Origin: Tamarix chinensis
Lineage: Eukaryota; Streptophyta; Magnoliopsida; Caryophyllales; Tamaricaceae
Reading direction: 5' to 3'
Assembly: GCA_030549775.1 (NCBI GenBank)
Contig: CM060173.1
Location: 32,978,110-33,042,109 of the forward strand
DNA length: 64,000 nt
Shown here: piece after piece, positions 44,558 to 56,972 of the stretch
How the letters are laid out: every line of letters starts with the position of its first letter
Numbering within the stretch: position 1 is the stretch's first letter
The notes under the pieces: generated by a model
What the model saw: only the letters and a program-made list of their open reading frames with translations
Told to the model about the DNA's origin: nothing
Databases searched by the model: none
Position numbers and translations under genes: made by a program

Positions 44558-46790
44558 TGTACTACACTAAATTTTACTACTAAAAAAATTTGTTTTACAA
44601 CGGAATGTCACAGTCCTTGACTTACCCCAGGCATCTTACAAATGAGCCATGCAAATATAGGTGCTCCATGGTTGTCTAATGGTTGCTAATCGATGTTATG
44701 TCTCAAGTACGACTTGGTGTCCCTCCTATACATCTCTTTATGCTATTATCTTGGGATGTTGTGCATATTCGGTATGATGCTCAACTGTAATGGAATAAGA
44801 TGTTGGTCTCACCAAGGGCACTAGGGCCAAAACCTCTGAGCACGTGACAAGTGGTATAAGAGCAACTTGTTTCCCGAGCCAGTTAACAAGCATTTTTTTC
44901 GTGTTGTTAGGTGTACCCCGAAGGAGTGTGGATAGGCCGTTGGTTTGAGTCATATTAAGCGACGACCAGCTTCGAAGGTGTGAAGCTAAGGGGTAGTGAG
45001 TGTCACATGGGTTCGTTGACAAAGAGCATTGGTGGGTGTGGTTTGGTGTGGAATCCAGCCCATTGAAATGAGCTGTTGGGGGCCGTATGATGACACGATC
45101 TCGGACGTACATGGTTAAGTCACTACAAGGAGGTCGAATATGCCACAACAAAGGATGGGAATGAGATATTTGTTAGATTTCAAGCCTTGCAAGGGAATGC
45201 ATGGTGCTTGTGTGGTGCTTTTCCAACATTGGACGAGCGTTGAAGGTTTGACATGGGAACAATGACTGAGATGCAAAGAAGCGATGTTGGAACCCCTTTG
45301 TTAAGCAAATGAGGCTGTTTGCAATTATGGGTGGGGGAGAATGTCATGGTCCATCACTTCCCAAAAATATTACAAATGAGTCATGTGAATATGGGTACTC
45401 CTTGGTTGTTTGATGGTTGCTAATATCGATGTTATGTCTCAAGTATGACTTGGTGTCCAATGTTATGTCTCTTTGTAATATTATCTTAGGATGTTGCGCA
45501 TATTTAACACGGTGCTCAACTGTAATGGACGTAGGATGCTTTCTTCACCAGGGATGTTGGGGTCAAAACCTCTAAGCACGTGATAGGAAGCTTATAACCA
45601 AAAATACAAGGTGCTACCACTGTAATTGATGTAAGTTCAGTTTACCCTATCATCATTACATCATTCACAAGGCTAAAACCATTAAAAGTAAAATAGAGTA
45701 ACTAGGAATGAGATAAACTTTATAAATATAAATATGAGTTTAGAGATTAACTCTAAGGTACAATAACAAAATATATATATATAAAAAAGGGATACTATGG
45801 ATCAAAGAGTCTAAAAGGTATCCGGGTAAAAATGTCATCCGGATAACATGACTCTTCGTTCAAATACCCAGTATAGGTAAAAGTCACTCCTCCTCATTCA
45901 ATGCATCAAAGGCAACACATTCATCCAATCGGTCCTCAAATGACTACACAAAAGCATTAGGGTCCTCTTCTTATGGGAATTGAGCAACACCCATAAAAAG
46001 GTGGTCAGTACGTTGCTTATTAAGTAAGGTAACAATAATATTGTGTTAGGGGTATAAATAATTACATGCATACATAGTAGATAATAAGTACACATGTGAA
46101 ACATACAAAATATCACAAGGTAAATAATAATGCAAGCCTTTTTATTAGATATAATAATTTTTATTCTTTTATTTATATTGAGTTCAGATACCCACTATTC
46201 TTAAACTGGTGGAACGGTCTAAAGCACCTCTTGAGGACAACACACTTGAGCCGCTATTATCATCCAGCGGAATAGACTCAACACCTCTCAAGGAAAAATG
46301 CTCCAAAGCCACTTTTCTTAAATAGATTGAACATTCTAAATCACCTCTTAGGGATAACACACCCGAGTTACTAATATCATCCAGTGGAACATATCTTTTT
46401 CGTTCGTTTATTTATATCAAATTGTATTATCTTTCACATTGAGTTTAGGGCCCCAATATTTTTATTCCATTAGAATGGACTGATGCACCTCCCATGGCAA
46501 AATGCTCCTGAGCCACTATTATCGTTCAGTAGAACAGATCTGTAAAACACTTCGGCCTGACTCACGTGATCTTTCACTTTAAATGACTAATGTATTATTC
46601 ATAATTGTTTCAAAGGTACATAACACATTTTAAGTAAGTAAAGCACATCATGAATATCATAAGGTCGTTATCTAGGGTTAAGACACCTATATTTCCCCAA
46701 AACCCTAATTTCACACTTATATCACAACTCTTCTTCCGTTACTCTTTAAGTCACTACAAGATCATAAGTGCCTTACATTAATATTAATTA
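44558..46790 (+). mobile_element. Family L relative, copy H, split by a TRIM
   Basis: Begins TGTACTACACTAAATTTTAC followed by TACTAAAAAAATTTG, a worn family start. After the TRIM (44606-45585) it continues with the relic of the hairpin block (TTATGGGAATTGAGCAA, about 45970-46030) and tandem modules at 46185-46520 of the form ACTATTCTTAAACTGGTGG or CACTATTATCGTTCAGTAG. The right end is lost. Confidence 0.55.
44606..45585 (+). mobile_element. TRIM (terminal-repeat retrotransposon in miniature)
   Basis: Two direct LTRs of 244 bp, 44606-44849 (TGTCACAG...CACGTGACA) and 45342-45585 (TGTCATGG...CACGTGATA), align end to end. Two bases after the first LTR comes TGGTATAAGAGC, an initiator-tRNA-Met primer-binding site with one change. 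Just before the second LTR is the polypurine tract GGGTGGGGGAGAA. The 492-bp interior has no coding domain. Flanks are CGGAA and GGAAG, which fit a 5-bp duplication with one base lost. The full length of 980 bp is standard for TRIMs, which move using proteins of other retrotransposons. Confidence 0.92.
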
Positions 46791-46796
46791 GGTTTG

Positions 46797-46941
46797 TTGG
46801 TCTGGTAGTCACACCAACACCCTACCTTGGTATTGTTTTGAATTTGTTGGTTCGGTAGATGCCTCAATGCCCTACCCTAGTATTGCTTTCCTTGCTGGTT
46901 TGGTAGTTGTCTCAGTGCCCTACCATAATGTTTGAAATATA
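46797..46941. repeat. Three tandem units of about 48 bp
   Basis: Each unit has (T)TGGTC/TCGGTAG, then CAACACCCTACC or CAGTGCCCTACC, then a TTGTTT-like step. Confidence 0.7.
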
Positions 46942-47604
46942 TTCAACTAATTAGATATGCCTATTATACCTTAAAATTATGAGAAGTTTACTAGCATGTT
47001 TTACTGTTGAGCTTTAGATTGGATGTTCATATACATTAATTCCATAAATGTTCTTGTGGTTATGGTACATAATTTATATTCAAGTATACTTTTCATATTT
47101 GTGTGGCTATGTGCAATATGGGTATGTTACCTACTGTGAAGTATTGTGATTTACTCAGTACGAGGAAGTCGTACTAATACTACTTTTGTAGATGACTATG
47201 TGAAAGTGATAGAGTAGCATGAAGCGTATAAGAGTGGGAGGGATAAGTGTAGCTCTTAGGAAGAGGTCCCATTTTTAGAGTGGGCCTTTAGGTCTTAGAG
47301 CAAGGAAAACCTAGTGTCATACCTTCATGTGCTAGTTTTTGGTTATAATTAATTTTCCTTTAGACTCTTATGTTCCTTGTTGTATTTTGGTTATCTTGTT
47401 GTATTGATAATAATTATATGTAACTACTACCTATGTATGGTATTCTATTTTTACTGATTTACTCTTTTATTTTAAGCTTAGCACTGGATATAAGAAAGGT
47501 GAGGGAAACAAATTTATGCTAAGTATGGTGGTAACATCCAGTACTTTGGCAATTAACGCTTCTCTAAAATGAAAGTTTTAAGTGGTAAATTTGGGGGTGT
47601 TACA
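46942..47604 (-). mobile_element. Family L relative, copy F (start end only)
   Basis: Right edge TAAATTTGGGGGTGTTACA is the reversed family start. Inside, TTACTCAGTACGAGG recalls the third-hairpin zone. It faces copy H. Confidence 0.55.
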
Positions 47605-48532
47605 CCGTTCTTCTACTTGGACGTATCAAAACTAGTTCCAATGCATATCTAGAAAACCAATTAGATGTCGATGCAAATAATGAAGCTCAACCTTGGAGAG
47701 AAATATGAACAAAAGAGAGTGGAAAAAATCCTAAGATAACCTCAAACAAGCAAAGAGAGAAAACTTTAATCCAAACATATCTGGGACATGGAGCTCATAT
47801 TTGAAACCGCCACAATCGAAAGTAGTTTGGGATAGACCACCCGTACATATATCAAACACAAAAAAAGGAACACTGGACAATCCAAAATAGATCAAACCCA
47901 TTGGCATCAACACAAGCATCTTCAATTCAAAGTTGAACAAAACTCAAATCGTAAGGGGTTTAATAGATCTAAAAATATAGCATAGCCTAAACCAAGAAGA
48001 GAAGGGACTCGACTCGGTCATAGAATGAACCATTGAGATTCGACACAAAATCTAGCCTCAACCTATTGAAAAGATTCAAACCTTAAAGTGTCAAACGTAA
48101 GAGAAAAGTAGATATTTTATGTAAAAGGAGCTCAAACAACTTTGAAGAACCATAACAAATCCCATATCTAAGAGATTTGACAACCAAATCAATGAAGTTG
48201 ATCTCATATCTTTTATATGTGGGGAAATTGAACTATTAAAACCAAACTCTTCAACTCCACCCATATGCACAAACCATCATGTGGCCTAGGATTTATCTTT
48301 CAAGTGAGTCAAATAGAGAGACCCCCAATCAAATTAGGTCATTCTCAATAGAGATGAGACACAAATGGGGAGGGAGCTCAATAAATGGAAGAAGTAAGAC
48401 CAAAATGATAAAAATGAAATCAATTGAGGAGGCACAAGGATAAAGATAATTGTTTGTCTTGGCGAGCAGAACCTCATGTTCTTTGATGTTGAGAACACTT
48501 CTCACTACACTACACTATAAATCAAGAAGGAA
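47605..48532. other. Intergenic, no gene recognised
   Basis: About 0.9 kb of mixed sequence. Short frames show no known domain. Confidence 0.4.
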
Positions 48533-48626
48533 GTGAGGGTTGCTTAAGTTTTTTAGGGGCATTTTAGGTATTTAGTATTAGATAATAGGTAAAAAAAATA
48601 AGAGAGAAAACGAGGGAATAATAAGA
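48533..48626 (-). repeat. Inverted arm, right
   Basis: Reverse partner of 43818-43912 (AGGTATTTAGTATTAG corresponds to CTAATGCTAAATACCT with one change). Confidence 0.65.
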
Positions 48627-51600
48627 AATTGGGTTAGGGGTGAAAAGGTCATTCTGTAGGGTAATTTTTGATTTTTTTAAATCCTAACACACAATCAATT
48701 ATTTCTATTCATATAGGGTTATGTAGTGTAAAACTTTCTAGACTCAAGGTTTTCTATTGTATTTCTAAAAATTCAAAGCTATATTATATATTTGATGTAA
48801 ACTTGGTGTTATATTATACATATTTTCTAATAATAATAATAACCTATTAATTTTTATTTATTTATATCAAATCAATTCATATCATGTCAATAAAAATAAA
48901 CTGAGGAAGACATGCCTTGAGAACACCAAAAAGGGTTATATGCGCCCATTTATATATTAATGCTTTGATCTCATATAAAAATAGCTTAGGCGACTAGTTT
49001 TTTTTTCCCCTTAACTCTCTCCATGCTATAAAAATATAATTGATAGATTTGAGTTCATATTAAGAAATCACAATCAATATCTTATTTAACTATAGGACAT
49101 TTTATATGTGTACATATCTATCCTTACACAAAAAATCGTTTCCATTAGCATAATTTTTAAGAGAAAGTGGCATTTACGTTACATATGGTAGTTAATGATA
49201 TCACAGAAAATAATTATAGATATAAGCCTATATTTTAAAATAAATTAAAATAAAAACCTAGTTTATTATTATGGGATGGAAGAAGTATGTTATTAAAAAT
49301 ATAAAACTACTAAAAAGATATAGTATAAATATTTAAAAAGGTACAAGTGAGCATTATGACTCTCTGATCTTCAGTTTTGCTTGATTACCAGACAGTGGGC
49401 GACTTTCTAGGCGTCTAATTCCACCCCACTTACATTTTAATAATCAATTCTGAGATTCCTGTATTGCTAGTTTTCTAAGCTTATAAGCCGAGTTCCGCGA
49501 AGAATCTTTTGAGAGGCAGCCAGATTGTCATATATTTAATTCAGATACTCGTAGAATTCTGAAGGAAATAACAGAATACTGATAGTATAAATATTTGGTG
49601 CTCGACCAGTACCGTGTAGTGGGGCATTCTGTATCTTCACGCACGTCTTGTGAACTACTTTGGAGACGGAGTCTCGGCTTATCGCAATGTTTTCAGAGCA
49701 TGTGGCGAGCAACAATAGGGAGATAAACAACATAATGACCGGCGTCTCCCTTCTCATTAGACAGTTGATCATGTGAATACCGACGTGCACGAAGGAGCTG
49801 AACAAAACAAAAAAAAAAAAAAAAAAAAACATTGGGACTCCAATCCAATTTGTCTGGATGCTACTTTGGCTGGAATAACTCATACGCAACGATGGATGAT
49901 GGTTTAAATAAACCAAGCAGATCGGTATCATTATCGGTGGTGTGTCTCATAGTACTCATTAAGAATTAAATTATCTATCTAAAATAGTATTAGTATATTA
50001 CTCGTATTATTATCGGTGGTGTGTCTGATAGGACTCATTAAGAATTAAATTATCAATCTAAAATAGTATTAGTATATTACTTTATTTCAGTATAAAAAAA
50101 AATCTTTCTATTGTTAAATTTTTGTATCAAAATTGAAATTATTTAAAAAAAATTAAAGTCTAATTTTTATTACTATCCTCACTTTTTTTTAATGATACAT
50201 ATTCAATATTTTATTTTGTTTTTCAACGAAGGATTTCTTAAAAAAAGTACAAATTTATAGAATAATCTTTTTTTTTATAAGGAGTGATTGTAAAAGTGGC
50301 TTGTTAGCATTAATTTTTTTCATTTTATTTTTAGTAATATTACCAAGTGCTCATAGACATTTGTTAGAAAATAAGTGTTACTATTAACATCCAATTTTAA
50401 CAAGTTGTTTTTAGAATATTTCAATATATATATATATATATATATATATATTCGGTGGTTATTTTAGATAGGATAGAAGTACCGTTGCATACGTTTTGTA
50501 AAATCTTATTTTGTTTCAATTTATTTACTTCTCATGAAAGGAATTTTATTTCTATATATATATATATACATATATAATGTGGTATATTTGGATTATATTA
50601 TATTGTATGTTAAAAGTATTATATTATATTTGGATAAATGAAAGTATATTGTATTGTATTGATATGTATGGGATGATCATAATATACTATATTTTCAATA
50701 TATTGTTTTGTACTATGTTGTATATTATACTATACTGCATATAATTATAAATATGTGTATAATAAGATACTTTTGGAAATATTCTATATTTGATTCAATT
50801 TTTTTTATATATTCAATCTGGTCTAAAAGATGTAAAATAAATTTTTAATCCGATAAACGTAGATAACCGGTTATATTTATAAATTTCTAACTTTTGTTAA
50901 ATAAATAACTTTATGCTCTCTAAACTTTATACCTTCACGCATGTCAAACACAGCAATCAAACCAGGGCAAAAGAATCCTAAATTTAGTCCAAACAACGCT
51001 GAAGAAAGAATCACGTACGTCACTATCAAAAAACCGAAGAGGCTTATGGATCACAATTTGTGCCCTGTAGTATGCGTGACACGTTCTATTCCTTGAGGCA
51101 CTAGCACACAACTCGCATCCTAAACCTTTTTGGGTTTCTTCCACCCTTCTTTTTCCATGGGCACTTCGCATGTAAGGCAAACCGGCAGCTACGAAAAAGA
51201 CATATACCGTACTTCGTGATGGCTTTAGCTTCCATGCAAAATGCAGGCCTCTTTCTTCTTACCTCCTCAAAGGGGTGACAATATCCAATATTCCAATTAC
51301 ATGCATAAGCGACGGAAGAGGACGATGACGCTGAAAAGAATATAAAGGCCACAAGCAAGCAAGCTAGCTGGCTAGGTATATTGACTTGACATAAAGCCGA
51401 TGCAACTCCACAAAGGATTTTATTATCTGAAGAGTGAAGACAACGTTTTTATTTGGCGGAAAATGACTCATTTTTGTCCCATTCCGCACCGGTAGCAAAT
51501 GCCGCAGCAGTCAGCACACATCCCCACCGACAACAAATGCTGCAGAACCCCCCACTAACAGCAAATGCTGCAGGCAGCGCAACCCTCCATTGGCTTAAAT

Positions 51601-51916
51601 TTCCGCTGCCCTACCCCCTCCCGACGATTGATTTTGCCGTTGCAAATGGAATATGCAGACACAATTATATCTTGATCAATCAAACTTTTCTGGTTTTGCT
51701 ATGAGAAAAGGAATTTGAAATACAGAGTACGGGCAAGGACTTACATAGTTATGGGTTTTTTTTTAAAAAAATTGTCTTAATACAAATATATTTTTTTGAT
51801 TTCTATTGTCCAAACACACGCACATATATATAAGTAAACAATTTTATTATTTTTATTCTTCGTTATAGAAAAATTAAGTATGCGTTTTAATATAAACTTT
51901 TTATTGGTGAAAGTCT
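48627..51916. other. Intergenic, AT-rich, with short secreted-peptide-like frames
   Basis: 49930-50081 holds two tandem copies, offset 79 bp, of a segment starting ATTATCGGTGGTGTGTCT. (TA)n runs lie near 50425-50450. A minus frame from 49759 down to 49536 starts MRRETPVIMLFISLLLLATC, a good secretion signal, followed by a short unknown tail. Another minus frame (51450-51101) has a hydrophobic run and a Cys-rich tail but no ATG. Neither matches a family I know, so they are not called as genes. Confidence 0.35.
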
Positions 51917-53990
51917 TTGTTCAATCTTTCGATAAAATTTTACATTCATTTTTTTAAAATACTTGCAGCTAATAGTAAATTTGAAAGTCCTTTAAAGTAT
52001 AACGAGTTTGGAACTCTGACAATCTATGATGAGTTTGAAACTTTGATAAATTATGAAGATGGAGTCACAACCCTAACGTACTACGACACTGGATTTAAAA
52101 TATTGACAAGTTATGGATACACGAAAGAAATACAAATAGATTATCCAAATATTAATTACAACATAGACGAAGAGATACATTTTTTTTAATACTATAAATT
52201 GTGTCAACGAATTTGGTTTGATAAAATTAATACTTCTTTTTATTATATTATTATGGTCAACTCTTTTTTTTTTAAGATCTGGATAATACATGTTTTATGA
52301 CATAAAATTATCATAGATTTTTTTTATAACAAGCAAATATTTTCTTATTGTAAAAAACTTATAACATGGGTTAAACAAATGGGTAGAACTCATAAGATTA
52401 TTATGATCATCAAATGTTCTAGAAAAGAAAATGGTATAAGGGCACGTAGAGTCTCTACAAGATATAAAAAAAGTGGAACATGTGTTCATACTAGACCTAC
52501 AAATACCGAATGTGTACATAATACAAGTTCTAAAAAGAATGACCGTCTCTTTTTTATTATTGTTGTTGAAAATAATAATGGTGAATAGCAAGTGATAGTT
52601 AGGAACATGACACACAATCACAAATTGACAAATTATGAACAATGACACGATGTTCTGAGTAAGTTGACAGAAAATGAAGTTTAATTTATTGATGAACTTA
52701 TCACAGCTAACGTAAAGCTACTACAAATCGTACTGCTTCTTTAAAAACAATCCAAAGGAAATGTAAGTATGAGAAGACATATTTATAATGTTTGACAGAA
52801 TCTTAGGTCCGAAGAAATGTATGGTCAAACAATGTTACATTATGTTATAATATGTTGGTTGAGAATTATTATTTTCAGTGGTATCGAAGTTAGCCAGAAT
52901 CAAATGTAATAATTAAACAACTATTTTCACATCCTGTATATGTTAATGTTTTACATGCATTTCCTTTTGTTTTACAAATGGATTTCACCTATAAAACGAA
53001 TGGATATGGAATATCCTTACTTGAAATAGTTGGACTAACACCAATACAATTTAATTTTAACATTACATGTACATACATGTCATCTAAAAAGGAGGAAAAT
53101 TATTATTGGATACTTAAGAGATTGAAGACCTTAATGGATTCATTTATACTTCCAACCACCATTATTACTGACTAGGAACTTGCTCTTATTTTAGTTGTGG
53201 AACATATTTATTTTACTTCAAAATATTTATTATATAGGTTTTATGTTAATAAAAATGTGTAGGAAAGATGTAAGAAAGTCTTTAGCCGTTCATCATTCGC
53301 ATGAGGTTTTATGTCATGATGAAAAAAATGTGATAGATGTTATGGATGAACAAACATATGAAGAATAATGCTTTTCATTGGAGGAAGGTTACAGAAACAT
53401 GTCTAGCCTAATTTCGTATCTAAAGACGAATTAGCTATAACCATATAAACACAAAATTGTTTCTGCATTCTTCGGTGACATGTTTCATATCCATTAGATT
53501 ACAATGAATAGGTATAATTGTTATTTTATCTCCTAGTATAGTTGATTTTACTTCTTTCCGGTGATAAAGTAATATCTTGATTTTTTTGTCAACAAGGTTA
53601 AAGGTAATCACAGATCTTTAAAGAGATTTCTAGAGACATCATGAGGTAGCTTCAGCATAGTGTTTAAACAAATGCACACATTCCTAGAACTGCAACATAA
53701 TGAGATAAAAGCATCATTAGAGAGGTATTATTTCAATATTCCTCATTTTGCTACAAGTTCCCTTTGCGCCAATTTGAGAGGTCACGTTGCTTTATACGCA
53801 ATGGAGTTGGTCAACAAAGAGTGTCAAAGAAGTAATTATGTAGGTACCGATGATGATTTATGCAGATGTTACATGTGACGTACACATGGGTTACCATGTA
53901 TGCACGAGATTAATACATACATTCATAACTACTTGTCAATCCTCCTCTTGGCTATTCATTCGTTTGGGAAGAAACTCAACATAGATGGGC
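51917..53990 (+). pseudogene. MULE transposase pseudogene 2
   Basis: In order on the plus strand: a Tyr/Glu-rich N-terminal frame (51917-52189) that may be the acidic leader; a FAR1-type region (WVKQMGRTHKIIMIIKCSRK, about 52365-52430, then VRNMTHNHKL near 52600); the transposase core MDFTYKTNGYGISLLEIVGL (52978-53037), the KKEENYYWILKRLK segment, and TIITD stop ELAL (about 53155-53185); and a SWIM zinc finger CRCYM stop RTHGLPCMHE (about 53850-53915). The core aspartate of ITD is kept, but stops and frame changes break it in at least five places. It is related to pseudogene 1 but kept to the C-terminal end. Terminal repeats were not found. Confidence 0.85.
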
Positions 53991-54276
53991 CAATTAATCC
54001 ACCAACACCACAAGAATCAGTAGAGAATGCATCTCATTTATTCTATATTTCTATTTAAGCAGTTACAAGCCAGTGACTAGCAATACAGAATTAGTTAGCC
54101 ATAGAGATATTTAATATTATAGTTCCCTAAAGAACTACTCTCCAGGAGTCACCGGTATGACATCATAGGGGTCACCTATGGAACTTCATCAGAAGGGAAC
54201 GATCTAGTTGGGATTACACAGAACAATAATTTTCTAGTCATTCAAGATCAACACAAGGTCGACCCCAAGGTTGGTG

Positions 54277-55329
54277 TAACAGCCTCATTTTTCACTACCA
54301 AAAAAATTTATTTAAAATAATGCAGAAGCTAAAAACACACATAGGAAAAAGCGGGGTATTACCATCATACCTGACATAGAACAGACGACTGTCACCTACC
54401 CCATATCAGATACAAGGCTATAAACAACCAAGACATTTAAAAAATAATAGAGTATGCGAATATAAATTACATAAACACTTTGAAAGATTGTTTACATCGA
54501 AGGACCTTAATGGTCCCTGACCAAATCATTATAGAAATAATAGTAGATAAAGTATGGGGCTACATTAAAATGAAGTTAAGGTATGACAACAAAACCAAAA
54601 CCACGTAACCAATAAGATCCTCATATGTCCACACTCTTAAGCCCCGAACCCAAACTAAGGTAGGCCCTCTACTGGTCATCCCCAAAAACCTACACATTGC
54701 CCTATAATTATGGGAATGAGCAGGTGACCAAGTAAATGAGCATATCACTACACTACGTACTGAATACGTTAAGTAACTCCCTCAATGGAACACAAGTATG
54801 CAAACTCTATCATACATGCATATAATGCTTAACATGTGTCATGCTGATGTAATATACATAAAAGGTAAGAGTACATCAGGATATGTTATCATGCATAACT
54901 TAGGCAATGTAGAATATATTATGCATGATTTCATATTATAATCAGGTAGGTACTCACACATGTACTGAGCATATTACTCCAAGAAACCACTAGGGTTTAT
55001 TTCCATTTACTTAGTCTTTTATATTATACTATTTTCTTATTCATATATGACACAAGTCAATCATCCAGCCAATATTTCAATCAATAGCCATTTATTCATT
55101 TCAGCCCTTAATCAAGTGTACGCACCAGCCTTTATCCTTTTTCTCATTAACCATTTTCCATCATCATCCAATTATTCATATTCGCTTATTCATTATCCTA
55201 GTCTTTATCATCCAATTACTTATCATCCATATTTTATTATCATTGAGTGATGGGTTGTACACCACCCCATAATCTCACATATACCATGGAAGTCTATCCA
55301 AATAAGGGATATAAAGTCTAGGCCGAAGC
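54277..55329 (+). mobile_element. LTR-like element I, left part (split by copy C)
   Basis: Starts TGTAACAGCCTCATTTTTCA, similar in style to the family L start, and has a weak relic of the hairpin block near 54705-54770 (TTATGGGAATGAGCAGG, CTACGTACTGA). It stops at GAAGC, the duplicated target of copy C, and continues after 60112. Confidence 0.5.
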
Positions 55330-55780
55330 TATAACACCCCCAAATTTCATAGCTGAAAATTTTCATTTACACAAAAACCGTACACTAAGACAAGGGGGTC
55401 TTATTGCCGTGATTGGCACAAGTCTGACCCCCGGCCAGTCTTGTACCAACCACAAGGCTAGAAAATTCACATGACATTTATTTTGATTAGGGCATAAAAC
55501 CAAAAGGATTCTAATATTTCATAATTAAAAAGAAAAGCAAAGTGCGCTATATAATAGTTATTATAGAAATAGAAAACTAGTACCGTGTCAAAGCCCCTGT
55601 GGGAAAAGCAATAGGATCAACAATAGATGGTAAAAATAGAAATAGATGAGCCCAGACAACACTCTCTCTTAGGCCCCATGCTAGGTTTAACAGGCCATTA
55701 CTCAGCCTCGCCCAACATATCGAATGCATCAAAGTCATCAAATGCAGCATCCCCTACCTGCACGAACTCAGAAGGGGTCA

Positions 55781-55837
55781 CTGCTTATGGGAATAAGCAA
55801 CACTCATGAAATGGGTGATCAGTACACTAATTACTGA
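55781..55837 (+). other. Three abutting hairpins in LTR copy C
   Basis: Hairpin 1, 55781-55800: CTGCTTAT, loop GGGA, ATAAGCAA (seven pairs). Hairpin 2, 55801-55817: CACTCAT, loop GAA, ATGGGTG (one G.T pair). Hairpin 3, 55819-55837: TCAGTA, seven-base loop, TACTGA. Compared with copy A, paired positions change together. Confidence 0.75.
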
Positions 55838-55974
55838 GTAAGGTAACCATGCAGCTAAGGCCATACATAAAAGACAGAGAATACAAACAGTGAATCAGTC
55901 CATTATCGCATAATCATCAGCTCTCTAACCATTATTTCCATGTTCACACAATTATCAATTTAAGTCGATATAAG

Positions 55975-56301
55975 TATGGGAACCCCACTATTATAGTTGT
56001 TGGATCATAAAAATCCAGGGTAGAACGCTCCTAGCCACTATTATTCACCGGTAGATCAGTCTCTAGGGCAAGGTGTTCCTCGTTACTATTAAATCGATGG
56101 ATTAATCTTGCCCCGACTCTCATGGTGTTCCACTGTAAGTAATTAGTATCTTTTCCATGAATTATTATCGATTAAGGTTTGGTTTATTGAGCTCGGAGTC
56201 CCCCACTATTATAGCTAGTGGATCGGAAACATCCAGGGTAATACGCACCTGACCACTATTATTGGCCGGTGGATCAATCTCCAAGGCACCCTACACCTAG
56301 C
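55975..56301 (+). repeat. Tandem folding modules in LTR copy C
   Basis: Units with CACTATTATTCACCGGTAGA or CACTATTATAGCTAGTGGAT and fold text such as TCTCTAGGGCAAGGTGTTCC. The array continues after the hAT insert at 56981-57030. Confidence 0.65.
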
Positions 56302-56972
56302 TAGGGATGAAAATGGGTTGGATCTAGGTCAGGTCCAGCCATACCCAAACCCGAATCCATTTATATTACCTAAACCCAAATCCGTCGGGTTTTAAAAGCT
56401 TAGACCCAGACCGAGATCCACCGGATCTAACGGGTAAACAGGTCCTAAATGGGTTCGGCTATTTTTAAAAAAAATAATTAATAATCTATGTAAATACAAA
56501 TATATTTATGTTTTATATAACTTAATATGTATTATTTGTTAAAAAAAATCCTCCAAGTGAAAAAATAAATATATTAAAATAGTTATGTTAACTTTTCAAA
56601 TGGTGTTTTAATGCTTTTAGAATATAATATTGTACGTATTACTTATTAAGTAAATATACAAAAATAAAATTTAAAAAAAGGAATAAGGAGCTCAAATAAG
56701 ATTATGATAATAATGAAAAACTTAATATTAGTATGTATTTATATATGTATATGTATATGTTTGTGCGTATATATATATATATATAAACACACACACATAT
56801 ATATACTAAATGGGTCTGGCAGATCGGGTCTGGGTTGAGTCTGGGTCTAGAACTACTAGACCCAAACCCAAACTCATTAAGGTATATATGGACCTAGACC
56901 AGACCTAGAACAACTAAAATTAAGGTGGATCTAGTGGGTCTAGGTCAGGTCGGAGATCCATTGCCATCCCTA
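56302..56972. mobile_element. Non-autonomous hAT (Ac-like ends) in copy C
   Basis: Left end TAGGGATGAAAATGGG (first 11 bases equal the Ac terminal repeat) and right end CATTGCCATCCCTA. Flanked by CACCTAGC at 56294-56301 and 56973-56980, a perfect 8-bp duplication. It is 671 bp, AT-rich in the middle with GGGTCTGG-type steps towards both ends, and has no transposase frame. Confidence 0.92.

Noticed and set aside
51101..51450. Cys-rich secreted-peptide-like minus frame
   Set aside because: Has no ATG and no cysteine pattern of a known family; could only be an internal exon of something unseen.
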